DNA from: Anaerolineales bacterium UBA3001
Lineage (GTDB): Bacteria > Chloroflexota > Anaerolineae > Anaerolineales > UBA11657
Length of the DNA stretch: 40,942 nucleotides
Reading direction: 5' to 3'
Assembly: GCA_002346435.1 (NCBI GenBank)
Contig: DDZT01000084.1
Span: forward strand, 1 to 40,942
The notes under the pieces are model-generated. The model was not told where the DNA came from. It saw only the letters and a list, made by a program, of their open reading frames with translations, and did no database searches. The number at the start of each line of letters is the position of its first letter. Positions within the stretch are counted from its first letter, which is position 1. This document shows, piece by piece, positions 7,886 through 16,767 of this stretch. The position numbers and the translations under genes are program-made.

Positions 7886-8838
7886 GTTCAGTTGTAGCAC
7901 TGGCTGGTGGAGTGGGTGGTGCGAAATTGACTAAAGGATTAGCAGAAGTCCTTGAATCCGACAAGTTGACTGTTGTGGTAAATACTGCCGACGATTTTGA
8001 ACATTTGGGTCTGTACATATGTCCAGACTTGGATACAGTAATGTATACGTTATGTGACCTAAACAATGTGGAGACAGGTTGGGGGATAAAGTCAGAAAGC
8101 TGGAATTTTCTAGAAGCACTTCGGGAAATAGGCGGTGAGACTTGGTTTAGCTTAGGTGACCGTGATTTAGCAACACATATTCATCGGACATATCGTATGA
8201 ATGCTAAAGATAAATTGAGTGATATCACAGCAGATTTTTGTGCAATAATGGGAACAGATGTACGAATATTACCAATGACTGATGATCCCGTGCGAACTAT
8301 GGTAGACACAGAGGAAGGGCGCATCCCATTTCAGGAGTATTTTGTTCGTCTTGGATGTTCACCCAAAGTACTTGGATTTGAATTTGAGGGTATACAAACT
8401 GCTGTGTTCAATCCGCTTGCATCCAAATCTTTGAAGGCACAAGATCTTGCAGCAGTAATAATTTGCCCTTCCAATCCGTATGTTAGTATAGCTCCTATAT
8501 TGTCTCTAGCGGGCATTCGGGATCAATTGCGTGGTATTGCGGCACCCATAATAGCGGTGTCTCCAATAGTAGATGGTCAAGCAATCAAGGGTCCAGCAGC
8601 TAAGATGATGCGTGAGTTAGGATACACTCCATCTGCGGTGTCTGTTGCGCAAGAGTATAAAGATATTACAGATGGTTTTGTTATCGATAGTAAAGATGCC
8701 GCTGATGCAGGCAAAATAGAAGATATAGGGCAACGTGTACTAGTAACGGACACGATTATGACATCTTTAAAAGTGAAGAAAAGTCTTGCAGACAATATTA
8801 TGGATTTTGCTAATGAAATTAAAGTCGGGGACAATTGA
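7876..8838 (+). CDS. cofD: 2-phospho-L-lactate / phosphoenolpyruvate transferase (CofD/FbiA)
   Basis: This 320-residue enzyme moves the phospholactyl or phosphoenolpyruvyl group from its GDP-activated form to the deazaflavin Fo, giving F420-0 or dehydro-F420-0. LAGGVGGAKLTKGL (9-22) is the family glycine-rich start, and NTADDFEHLGLYICPDLDT (36-54) contains the conserved Asp residues and Fo/metal-binding region. Start is GTG, preceded by GCAGGAGG at 7861-7868, a strong ribosome site lying inside the upstream gene. The overlap of 10 bases with the nitroreductase and the contact with cofC at the 3' end indicate one tightly coupled unit. Length is normal for the family. Confidence 0.95.
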   Translation: MAIGSVVALAGGVGGAKLTKGLAEVLESDKLTVVVNTADDFEHLGLYICPDLDTVMYTLCDLNNVETGWGIKSESWNFLEALREIGGETWFSLGDRDLATHIHRTYRMNAKDKLSDITADFCAIMGTDVRILPMTDDPVRTMVDTEEGRIPFQEYFVRLGCSPKVLGFEFEGIQTAVFNPLASKSLKAQDLAAVIICPSNPYVSIAPILSLAGIRDQLRGIAAPIIAVSPIVDGQAIKGPAAKMMRELGYTPSAVSVAQEYKDITDGFVIDSKDAADAGKIEDIGQRVLVTDTIMTSLKVKKSLADNIMDFANEIKVGDN

Positions 8839-8843
8839 AAATC

Positions 8844-9440
8844 ATGGCTAACTGGGCGATTGTTCCAGTTAAGAATTTAGATATTAGTAAAAGCCGGTTA
8901 TCGGATGTGCTTTCTGTAGATGCAAGGCGAGAGCTTATTTGCAGTTTACTATTAAGCACTTTAAGTGCGCTGAACGAATCTGAATTAATCGAAAATACTA
9001 TAGTTATAAGTAATGATAAAAGTGTTTTGCAACTGGCTGACAAACAGGAAGTTATTACAGTCCAAGAAGATAGCCCTTATGATTTAAATAGCGCGTTACA
9101 TCAAGCAACATTGGTAACATTGACACATGGTGCTACGGGGTTACTGGTTCTTCCTGCAGATTTGCCATTATTGACAAGAGAAGATGTGGAAAAAATCGTC
9201 TATGCAGAGGATTCTAATAGGTTGGTCAGGATTGTACCTGATCAACATGGTGTTGGAACAAATGCGCTTTTCATAAGACCACCTGGCGTGTTACGATACA
9301 AGTTTGGAAAAGACAGTTTGTCAAATCATAAATGGGAAGCAAAACGCATTAAAGCAAAATTGCATGTTTACCGTCTATCTAACGTTGAATTTGATATCGA
9401 TGATCCAGATGATCTTAGACGATTGAAAAATGTAGCGTGA
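8844..9440 (+). CDS. cofC: Phospholactate / phosphoenolpyruvate guanylyltransferase (CofC/FbiD)
   Basis: This nucleotidyltransferase activates 2-phospholactate or phosphoenolpyruvate with GTP for CofD. Its N-terminus NWAIVPVKNLDISKSRLS fits the family start WAIVPVK...KSRL, and LPADLPLL is the metal-binding Asp segment of the GT-A-like fold. I place the start at ATG 8844, five bases after the cofD stop. An in-frame TTG at 8835 would overlap the cofD stop and is possible, since neither has a good Shine-Dalgarno. With ATG the protein is 198 residues. Choice between phospholactate and PEP cannot be read from sequence, though a nearby FbiB-like reductase favours PEP. Confidence 0.9.
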   Translation: MANWAIVPVKNLDISKSRLSDVLSVDARRELICSLLLSTLSALNESELIENTIVISNDKSVLQLADKQEVITVQEDSPYDLNSALHQATLVTLTHGATGLLVLPADLPLLTREDVEKIVYAEDSNRLVRIVPDQHGVGTNALFIRPPGVLRYKFGKDSLSNHKWEAKRIKAKLHVYRLSNVEFDIDDPDDLRRLKNVA

Positions 9441-9468
9441 AACAATCAATAACAGGAGGTGTACTAAT

Positions 9469-10464
9469 ATGGATAGAGTAGCGCTTTATCTGCAAGATGC
9501 ACATTCTCTGGCTGATGGCATAAAATATGCTCAGTATGCAGAGAAGAAAGGCTTTGAAGCGGTGTGGCAGGCAGAAAGTAGGTTGGTCAGGGATGCTATA
9601 GTACCCATGGCTGCATTTGCAGCACATACATCTACTATAAAGGTGGGTTCCGGTGTAATAAATAATTGGACACGTAACATTGGATTATTAGCATCGACAT
9701 TACTTACTTTAGATGATCTCGCTTCTGATCGGATTATTTGTGGTATTGGAGCTTGGTGGGATCCGTTAGCATCTAATGTAGGGATTAATCGCCGCAAGCC
9801 TCTTTTGGCCATGAGAGAGACTGTTGAGCTGTTACGAAAGCTGCTCGCACTTGAGAATGTTACTTATGAGGGTGAATTTCATCAGCTTAAAGGTGTAGAG
9901 CTCGATGTAGTTCATGGTCGATCAGAAGCAAGGAATGTGCCCATCTATATAGGTGCAACTGGGCCAAAAATGATGGAGCTAACAGGTGAGATTGCTGATG
10001 GTGTTGTCCTAAATTATTGTGTACCGCCAAATTATAATGATAGGGCTATGCAACAATTAGAAGATGGGGCTAAGCGTGTTGGTCGTGACCTGGATGAGAT
10101 TGATCGACCGCAATTAATCGTGTGTTCTGTACACGATGATCGAGCAAAGGCTATTGAGGGAGCTAAAACGTTGCTTACTCAGTATTTGGCACAACAACCA
10201 CATATTGCCCAAGCGTCTGGCGTGTCTGCTGATATTGTTGAAAAGGTTCAGAAAATATTGGGTTGGCCTGCTAGTAAGGATCAAATTATAGAAGCTATGC
10301 AACACGTGCCTGATGAGTTCGTTTTGAGTATTAGTGCTACTGGCACACCTGATGAAGCTCGAGCTCGTGTAAATGAGTACATTGAAAGAGGATGTACTTG
10401 TCCTATTCTTTACCCATTAGGAGATCCTTATCTGATGATGGATACATTTGCACCAACTAAGTAG
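9469..10464 (+). CDS. Luciferase-like (LLM class) F420-dependent oxidoreductase
   Basis: This 331-residue TIM-barrel protein belongs to the bacterial-luciferase superfamily, in the branch that contains methylene-tetrahydromethanopterin reductase and F420-dependent dehydrogenases. Family segments visible are AEKKGFEAVWQAE near the N-terminus, KVGSGVINNWTRN, DRIICGIGAWWDP and IYIGATGPKMMEL. A textbook ribosome site, AGGAGGTG, precedes the ATG by 8 bases, so the gene is well translated. It follows cofC by 28 bases and is the last gene of the F420 island, converging on kbl. It probably oxidises or reduces a substrate with F420, which is inferred; FMN-dependent relatives share the fold. Substrate unknown. 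Confidence 0.87.
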   Translation: MDRVALYLQDAHSLADGIKYAQYAEKKGFEAVWQAESRLVRDAIVPMAAFAAHTSTIKVGSGVINNWTRNIGLLASTLLTLDDLASDRIICGIGAWWDPLASNVGINRRKPLLAMRETVELLRKLLALENVTYEGEFHQLKGVELDVVHGRSEARNVPIYIGATGPKMMELTGEIADGVVLNYCVPPNYNDRAMQQLEDGAKRVGRDLDEIDRPQLIVCSVHDDRAKAIEGAKTLLTQYLAQQPHIAQASGVSADIVEKVQKILGWPASKDQIIEAMQHVPDEFVLSISATGTPDEARARVNEYIERGCTCPILYPLGDPYLMMDTFAPTK

Positions 10465-10493
10465 GTCGAATGTCATAGGAAGGTACTGGATGG

Positions 10494-11666
10494 TCACTTT
10501 ATAACTTTCTCAAAGGCTTTCAGCGCGCAATCTAGTTCATTTTGGGTGTGAGCAGCGGATATCTGAACACGTATGCGAGCTTTGTCTTTCGGTACAACTG
10601 GATAAGAAAAGCCTATGACGTATACACCAAGTTCTAGAAGACGTTCAGCCATGTTGTGTGCGGATAGTGCATCTCCTATCATAATGGGTAATATAGGATG
10701 TTCGCCATACGGTATTTCAAAACCTAGTTCAGATATGCCTTTTCTAAAATATGTGGTGTTTGATTCTAGCTTGTCGCGCAACTCCGTGGATTGCGACAAT
10801 ATCTCGAAAGATGTTAATGATGCGCCAACTATACTTGGGGCTAAAGTATTAGAGAATAGATAAGGTCTAGAACGTTGTCTTAGAAGAGATATGATTTCAT
10901 GTCGGCCGCTAGTGTACCCTCCGCTCGCTCCTCCTAGCGCTTTTCCATACGTGCCAGTAATAATATCGACTCGTTCCATAACTCCATGGTATTCATGAGT
11001 TCCACGACCAGATTGTCCTACAACACCAACAGCATGCGAATCATCAACCATTACAATAGCCTGATACTCATCTGCTAGGTCACATATTGTCCTTAAGTTT
11101 GCAATGGTACCATCCATGGAGAATACTCCATCGGTAGCTATCATGCGAAATCTAGCTGCTTTACAAGCTTTTAATTGTTTTTCCAAGTCGTTCATATCAC
11201 TGTTCCGGAACCTGTATTTTTTTGCTTTACACAATCTGATTCCGTCGATGATACTGGCATGGTTTAGATCATCACTAATGATTGCGTCTTCTGGTCCTAG
11301 CAATGTCTCGTAAAGTCCGGTATTGGCATCGAAACATGACGTGTATAGAATAGTGTCTTCAGTACCGAGGAAAGTACTAGTGGCATTCTCTAAACTCTTA
11401 TGTATTGACTGGGTTCCGCAAATAAAACGTACGGATGACATACCATAACCCCACAAGTCAAGACTTTTATGAGCACTTGCAATGATAGCCGGATGGTTCG
11501 CTAAACCTAAATAGTTATTTGAACATAAATTGATTATTTCTTGATCACTCTGCACCAAAATTTTAGATTGCTGTGGGCTGTTGATTATTCTCTCATCTTT
11601 GTAAAGCCCAGACTGCTTAATGTTTTTGAGTTCCTTTAGAATATGACTGCGTAGATTATCGAACAT
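10494..11666 (-). CDS. kbl: Glycine C-acetyltransferase (2-amino-3-ketobutyrate CoA ligase)
   Basis: This 390-residue PLP enzyme of the alpha-oxoamine synthase family cleaves 2-amino-3-oxobutyrate with CoA to glycine and acetyl-CoA. The PLP lysine is K242 in GTYGKALGGASGG, and VDDSHAVG (207-214) carries the ring-nitrogen Asp and stacking His. CSNNYLGLANHP (48-59) is the usual N-terminal block. Its ATG abuts the tdh stop codon with no gap (11666/11667), so translation is probably coupled. Together with tdh it turns threonine into glycine and acetyl-CoA. Length is normal. BioF is a relative, but the tdh partner makes Kbl the clear call. Confidence 0.95.
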   Translation of the reverse strand: MFDNLRSHILKELKNIKQSGLYKDERIINSPQQSKILVQSDQEIINLCSNNYLGLANHPAIIASAHKSLDLWGYGMSSVRFICGTQSIHKSLENATSTFLGTEDTILYTSCFDANTGLYETLLGPEDAIISDDLNHASIIDGIRLCKAKKYRFRNSDMNDLEKQLKACKAARFRMIATDGVFSMDGTIANLRTICDLADEYQAIVMVDDSHAVGVVGQSGRGTHEYHGVMERVDIITGTYGKALGGASGGYTSGRHEIISLLRQRSRPYLFSNTLAPSIVGASLTSFEILSQSTELRDKLESNTTYFRKGISELGFEIPYGEHPILPIMIGDALSAHNMAERLLELGVYVIGFSYPVVPKDKARIRVQISAAHTQNELDCALKAFEKVIK

Positions 11667-12698
11667 CTATATTGTTTCCCAGTCCAACACTACTTTTCCA
11701 CATTGGCCTGAACGCATCAAGTCAAAACCGTCAGTAAAATTCTTGTAACTCATTTGATGGGTTACTACCTCAGAGATATCTAACCCAGATTGCAACATGG
11801 TAGTCATTTTGTACCAAGTTTCAAACATCTCTCTACCGTAGATGCCCTTAATAGTTAATCCATGGAAAATTACTTTATTCCAAGCTGTAGTTGTGGTGTC
11901 CGGAAGTAGTCCAAGTAAAGCTATTTTGCCTCCGTGACTCATGTTTTTTAGAATGGAGTCTAACGCTTTTGGACTACCAGACATTTCTAGTCCAACATCG
12001 AATCCCTCTTTCATGCCTAGATCATTCATTATATCCGTGAGAGTCTGTTCATTGGGGTTTATAGCCATACTAATACCCATCTTATTAGCTAATGCAAGCC
12101 TATAAGGATTTGGATCGGTGATTACTACATGACGTGCGCCTATATGACGTACTATTGAAGCTGCCATAAGACCAATTGGTCCTGCACCCGTAATAAGCAC
12201 ATCCTCACCGATTACATTGAATGACAATGCTGCATGAGTGGCATTACCTAACGGGTCGAAACAGGTTAGTATTTCCAGAGGTATTTTACTATCGCAAGGC
12301 CATACATTGGCAACAGGTATTATTAGGTACTCTGCGAAGGCGCCAGGACGATCGATTCCGACTCCTAGTGTATTGCGGCACAAATGTCGTCTTCCCGCCA
12401 AGCAGTTGCGACAGTTACCACACACTATGTGACCTTCTCCTGACACTAAATCGCCTGGAGAGTAATCATGGACGTTACTACCAACTTTCTCTACAATGCC
12501 CACATATTCGTGACCTATAGTCAGAGGGATGTCGATGTTATGCGATGCCCAATCATCCCAATCATAAATATGCAAATCGGTTCCGCAAATGGAACTTTTC
12601 ATTATGTGAATGCGTACTTCATCTGGGCTAGGTTCAGGAGTTGGAACTTCTTTGAGCTCAAGACCAACTTGTGCTCTTGTTTTTACCAGGGCTTTCAT
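11667..12698 (-). CDS. tdh: L-threonine 3-dehydrogenase
   Basis: This 343-residue zinc-containing medium-chain dehydrogenase oxidises L-threonine to 2-amino-3-oxobutyrate with NAD+. Catalytic zinc ligands are C38 (SICGTD) and H63-E64 (GHEYVG); structural zinc cysteines are C93, C96, C99 and C107. The Rossmann motif GAGPIGLMA follows near residue 171. The next gene on this strand is kbl, with which it shares an exact junction, so the product can be channelled and the unstable intermediate used at once. Its ATG is 10 bases downstream of the stop of the TIM-barrel gene, in a three-gene operon. Length is that of the family. Confidence 0.95.
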   Translation of the reverse strand: MKALVKTRAQVGLELKEVPTPEPSPDEVRIHIMKSSICGTDLHIYDWDDWASHNIDIPLTIGHEYVGIVEKVGSNVHDYSPGDLVSGEGHIVCGNCRNCLAGRRHLCRNTLGVGIDRPGAFAEYLIIPVANVWPCDSKIPLEILTCFDPLGNATHAALSFNVIGEDVLITGAGPIGLMAASIVRHIGARHVVITDPNPYRLALANKMGISMAINPNEQTLTDIMNDLGMKEGFDVGLEMSGSPKALDSILKNMSHGGKIALLGLLPDTTTTAWNKVIFHGLTIKGIYGREMFETWYKMTTMLQSGLDISEVVTHQMSYKNFTDGFDLMRSGQCGKVVLDWETI

Positions 12699-12708
12699 AT
12701 AATTGTTA

Positions 12709-13560
12709 TTAGCTATTTTGTATTTGTTGCCATACTTTCTTGATTAACAGTGCATCCTCTTCCATGATTGGGCTTTCACAAAGCAGTCTGCCTGAGCAAT
12801 GGTAATCGGACAATACTTGTAGAAAATCAAAGTAATTTAGGTCTCCTTCTTCAAAAGTCAAATGCTTCCGTTCTCCCTTGGGACCATACTCTATTCCAGA
12901 GATGTGAATGTGCAAATTCTTAAGTGCATCATTCCCTAGTGTGGTGCTTATGGATTCGACAATATCTTCAAATTCTTGGTAAGTGTTAACCGTACCGTCA
13001 CCATTACGGGCATGTAAGTGAGCAATATCTATACATGGAGCAACACCTGGTATATTTTTAGAAAGCTCAAGTGTATCAGTGAGTGATCCAAGCATGGCAC
13101 TTTTACCCATTGTTTCTGGACGCAGCGTCACTGGATTGGATGATTTTCTTAGTTCCTCAACGCATCCATGCAGTCTTTCTATTGCTAATGGCAATACCTC
13201 GTTTGGTGGTGCACCGAAATAAGAGCCGGGATGAAAAATGATGTCAGTAGCTCCAGCTAAATTTCCATAATGAGCCGCGTCCATTAAGCGCTTGCGACTT
13301 TTGGGCCATTCCTCATCTTTTGCATTTAGATTTATAAAATATGGTGCATGCACGCTAAGAGTAACATTGTTTACTTTGGAAGCTGAATTGATTTTTTCGC
13401 AAGTAGACTCTTTTACCCGTACAGAATGTACCCATCCCAACTCTAGAGTTGTAAGACCTAGCACAGCCGTTTGTGCAATAGCTCCTGCTGAACCACCTGG
13501 GCTTTTTGGGGTAGTAATTGGTGATCCGACCGTTCCAAACTGAAAGTTGCTTTTTGTCAT
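12709..13560 (-). CDS. Endonuclease IV-like / xylose-isomerase-like TIM barrel protein
   Basis: This 283-residue AP-endonuclease-2 family (PF01261) TIM barrel has metal ligand positions close to endonuclease IV: H71 (SVHAPY), H110 (FHPGSY), E149 (RPETMGK), D178 and H181 (CIDIAHLHA), H219 (HIHISG), H233 (GERKHL) and E262 (CESP). True endonuclease IV has DRHxN where this protein has ERKHL, so one Asp ligand may be replaced by Glu. It may repair abasic sites, or may be a sugar-phosphate isomerase-like enzyme. Upstream is GTGAGC, a weak ribosome site for the ATG. It leads the operon that continues with tdh and kbl, with no obvious functional link to threonine breakdown. Confidence 0.8.
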   Translation of the reverse strand: MTKSNFQFGTVGSPITTPKSPGGSAGAIAQTAVLGLTTLELGWVHSVRVKESTCEKINSASKVNNVTLSVHAPYFINLNAKDEEWPKSRKRLMDAAHYGNLAGATDIIFHPGSYFGAPPNEVLPLAIERLHGCVEELRKSSNPVTLRPETMGKSAMLGSLTDTLELSKNIPGVAPCIDIAHLHARNGDGTVNTYQEFEDIVESISTTLGNDALKNLHIHISGIEYGPKGERKHLTFEEGDLNYFDFLQVLSDYHCSGRLLCESPIMEEDALLIKKVWQQIQNS

Positions 13561-13593
13561 TAGCTCACCTTATGTTGATTATATCCATATCTA

Positions 13594-15123
13594 TCATTTG
13601 TGTGGTTTCGAAATTTGATTGTCATTTACGCAAGCGCAAGCTTCTATCGAGATGCCACTGTCACGATTATGTAATTTGCCACGATACGGACGATGTTCTC
13701 CTATAACATCCCAGTTGCCAAGAGAGAAAGTAGGAGGTCCAGAAGCCGGTATCCACTCACCATTGTATTTGCGCGCTAGATGTAGGTGAGTGCCTGTGCT
13801 TTCGAAATCTCCCTCGCAAGATGGTCGACCTAGTCGTTCACCATATTCGATGTTTTGGCCTACTCTGAGCTTATATTTTTCAGGTAATAAATGTACGTAA
13901 ACTAGAGTCCAACCTGTTAGTTCTGAGCTATCATTGCCCAAGTTTTGGGCTAACACACCATCCTGAATGCGAGATATTACACCTGATGCAGGTGCAACAA
14001 TCCAGTCAGTGCTTTTAGCACAACCAGGGTCAGCTAATTGGGGCGCGAAATCAATAGCTGCCCAAGGAGCGGAGTCCCGCCATGCATTGTGTGGTCCACC
14101 AGTAAAATTCCATATAACATTAGGTTCAAATGGAAGTGCAATTTCTGGTTGTGTCAGACCTGGATCTAATAAATCAACTTGGAAATTAAAGGGATTTCCG
14201 AACAGTTGTTCATATGTGGCCGCAAATCCGTTGGGTCCTATTGCTTGTTCAAATAATGCTTGTGAATATAACTGGGCAAAGAACGAGTAAATTGCTACAG
14301 TGCCAGAATTTAGGCGTGGATCGAGTTGATATTGTTCTCCTTCAGCAAGGGTAAGTTGTTGTATGCGACCATGTCTCCATCCATAATAACCCGCATTAAG
14401 CTGCTCAGATGCCCACATTAATTGGTTCGGGAGCTTAGCTAGGTGCCATTTTTGTACGTTTAGTGGGTACTGTACTATTGACTCTGCGTCGCTCATGCCT
14501 GTGATCAAACCACTTTGATATTCAATAAGCGCTAGTAAGATGCGAGGATTAACTGAATATGCCATAGATATATCTTTTACAACTTTCCATCCGGGCAATA
14601 GATAGTCGTTTCCGGCTTCGATTTGCCAAAGCCATCCGTCAGGATAAGACTTGACTTCGTCCTCTACATTGAGATTGATCTGACCGGGGCCATAAACTAT
14701 CTCACTGTCAGGTATTATCCAGAAAGGGTCAATGGAATTGCTGAGATCTACATCAGGCACAGTAACTAGAGTGTTCCTATTTAGAAAATCCGTACGTGCT
14801 AGATTTGAGTTTGCTCTCCACAAGAGTTCTAAATCAACTGCAAATCTTCGAGCTAGTGTAGGTAAAGTATCACCATTTTGAGCACTGTACAAATAAAAAG
14901 TCTTAGGGATATAAATATCAGTTGTTGGTGTAATCGATGCAGCAATCGTTTTATGATTAGGTTGCGGAATCGCATTTGGTTCAGCTGTAGCAATAGTGAT
15001 ACTGACTTGAGGAGGCGCTAGAGTGGATGTAACAACCTGTATATTTTCTGTGTTATTTACACATGACGTGGCAAATAAACAGATCGACGTGATGATAGAG
15101 CAAATTAGTCTCTGTGGTTTCAT
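13594..15123 (-). CDS. LysM/M23-family lipoprotein, probably peptidoglycan-associated
   Basis: This 509-residue protein begins with a lipoprotein signal peptide ending in FATSC (C21 would be lipidated). After a Thr/Pro-rich linker, FYLYSAQNGDTLPTLARRF around residues 76-94 is a LysM domain that binds glycan chains. The C-terminal third is a LytM/M23 fold: PWAAIDFAP, a DWIVAPASGV strand, YVHLLP and THLHLA. M23 enzymes use HxxxD for zinc; here Trp occupies the His position (WAAID), while the Asp, the YVH His and the HLH pair remain. It could be an inactive cell-wall binding protein or an enzyme with altered metal site. It is divergent from the glycosidase-like gene at 15191 with only 67 bases between. 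Confidence 0.82.
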   Translation of the reverse strand: MKPQRLICSIITSICLFATSCVNNTENIQVVTSTLAPPQVSITIATAEPNAIPQPNHKTIAASITPTTDIYIPKTFYLYSAQNGDTLPTLARRFAVDLELLWRANSNLARTDFLNRNTLVTVPDVDLSNSIDPFWIIPDSEIVYGPGQINLNVEDEVKSYPDGWLWQIEAGNDYLLPGWKVVKDISMAYSVNPRILLALIEYQSGLITGMSDAESIVQYPLNVQKWHLAKLPNQLMWASEQLNAGYYGWRHGRIQQLTLAEGEQYQLDPRLNSGTVAIYSFFAQLYSQALFEQAIGPNGFAATYEQLFGNPFNFQVDLLDPGLTQPEIALPFEPNVIWNFTGGPHNAWRDSAPWAAIDFAPQLADPGCAKSTDWIVAPASGVISRIQDGVLAQNLGNDSSELTGWTLVYVHLLPEKYKLRVGQNIEYGERLGRPSCEGDFESTGTHLHLARKYNGEWIPASGPPTFSLGNWDVIGEHRPYRGKLHNRDSGISIEACACVNDNQISKPHK

Positions 15124-15190
15124 GCTATTCCAAGGTGTGAATTATACGATATAGTATTCAGAATGTTGAGTTATTGTTTCATCATATGGT

Positions 15191-16735
15191 ATGTCTAATT
15201 ATATGTCTAATTTCAATTTGTTAAATTACTTGGTGTTTAATCGGTTGTCCTTTCTGCGGATAATTATAATAGTTGTTCTAATAGATGTGCTGATGATCCC
15301 AATGGTTAGAGTGAGAGCTGATGGTACTAAACCCGATCCTCGCTTTGGGATAGTGGAATCATATCAGGCTCCAGATATCGCTAACAAATGGGAAGTGGGA
15401 TGGGATCGTGTTGTAATAGAGTGGTACCGTGTGCAACCTTTGGGTCCTAATAGTTGGATTCCTGTATATCCTCATGGATTAGAAGTTGTTGAGCAATATG
15501 GAGATCGAATTTACCGAAATAGTATTGAGCACTCATTACTACAAAATGAATGGTTTGATACTGCAGCACATAACAGCAGGGAGCTTGCTGCGTTATTAAT
15601 TGGCACACCCAAATGGGCTACTAAAGGGTTGCCTCATAGAGGAGTGCCGGAAGGACTGTATTTGCCGGTTTCGGATCCTGGCAATCATTGGGCCAATTTT
15701 GTTCGGCGCATTGTATATGAATATGGTAATCAGATAAAACATTGGATTATATGGAATGAACCAGATATATCTTTTGATCATCCAGGTGCGCAATTTGACG
15801 GTTCTGTGGAAGATTATTATCGTCTAGTAAAAGTAGCTTACATTGTAGCTAAAGAAGTCGATCCTGATGCAGTGATTCATTTGGGGGGTCTGACTTATTG
15901 GCATGATATAGTGTATGGTAGGGAATCTTATCTTCGACGTCTACTAGAAGTAGTGACAAGCGATAAAGATGCATCATCCAATAACTTCTATTTTGATGTA
16001 GCTACTGTTCACGTATATTTTGATTCTGAGAGCGTCTATAAAATTATTAGGAATCAATTTGATGTACTTGTCGAATTTGGTATAGATAAAGCTATTTGGA
16101 TGAATGAGACCAATGCAGCACCGATGGATGATCCGCAGCACCCTTGGTACGATCCCATTTTACCTGTTACCTTAGAGCAGCAAGCTTCTTTTCTGATTCA
16201 ATCAAGCACACTTGCTTTTGCAGCTGGAGCCGAACGCATTGCAATATATAAGCTGTTTGATCATGTTGGTCCAGTAATGGGATTAGAGTCATATGGCCTG
16301 ATACGAAATGATGGGTCTCTTCGGCCAGCTTCTATTGCTTACCAAGTTCTTTCTGAAAACTTGTCTAATTTTCAGACTGTTAATCATTCAACGTGGCCTA
16401 CACATCAGGTTATAACTTTTTTAAGTCCTACAAGACGTACCATTGTTGCTTGGGCACGTACAAACAATGACATGGAAGCTATTGTTGATCCGCTACTTGA
16501 TACTAAGGGTGCATTTGTGATTGATCAGCGTGGTAATACTCTGCCAATTTTTCCTGTAAATGGGGAATACCGACTCAGTCTAGCAGGTGGATATTGTGAT
16601 GATGCCAGGCAATGTCTAGTTGGAGGTGAGCCATTACTTGTCATGGAGTATCAACAGTGTGATTTAGACCATTTGGTGCCTCAGCAAGATTGCATGTTAT
16701 GGGTTTCCGCTGGTACTATATTGACGTCATCATGA
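15191..16735 (+). CDS. Secreted glycoside hydrolase-like TIM-barrel protein (clan GH-A type)
   Basis: This 514-residue protein has a hydrophobic N-terminal segment (about residues 22-38) that looks like a signal anchor. The body resembles clan GH-A glycosidases such as GH39: WNEPD with E190 is the expected acid/base at the end of strand 4, and WMNET with E306 the expected nucleophile on strand 7. A beta-sandwich-like C-terminal region follows (TFLSPTRRTIVAWAR). The exact family and sugar are not known to me. The gene is divergent from the M23/LysM lipoprotein, suggesting envelope or extracellular polysaccharide work. Its stop codon lies two bases before the -35 hexamer of the iron operon promoter. 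Confidence 0.72.
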   Translation: MSNYMSNFNLLNYLVFNRLSFLRIIIIVVLIDVLMIPMVRVRADGTKPDPRFGIVESYQAPDIANKWEVGWDRVVIEWYRVQPLGPNSWIPVYPHGLEVVEQYGDRIYRNSIEHSLLQNEWFDTAAHNSRELAALLIGTPKWATKGLPHRGVPEGLYLPVSDPGNHWANFVRRIVYEYGNQIKHWIIWNEPDISFDHPGAQFDGSVEDYYRLVKVAYIVAKEVDPDAVIHLGGLTYWHDIVYGRESYLRRLLEVVTSDKDASSNNFYFDVATVHVYFDSESVYKIIRNQFDVLVEFGIDKAIWMNETNAAPMDDPQHPWYDPILPVTLEQQASFLIQSSTLAFAAGAERIAIYKLFDHVGPVMGLESYGLIRNDGSLRPASIAYQVLSENLSNFQTVNHSTWPTHQVITFLSPTRRTIVAWARTNNDMEAIVDPLLDTKGAFVIDQRGNTLPIFPVNGEYRLSLAGGYCDDARQCLVGGEPLLVMEYQQCDLDHLVPQQDCMLWVSAGTILTSS

Positions 16736-16736
16736 A

Positions 16737-16765
16737 TTGCCTCTAATTCTTGGGTAGTGTATAAT
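16737..16765 (+). promoter_or_regulatory. Sigma70-like promoter of the iron (feo) operon
   Basis: TTGCCT at 16737-16742 and TATAAT at 16760-16765 are separated by exactly 17 bases. The -35 begins right after the preceding gene's stop. Transcription should start near 16772, in the middle of a palindromic operator, about 48 bases before the regulator's ATG. Confidence 0.75.
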
Positions 16766-16767
16766 AA

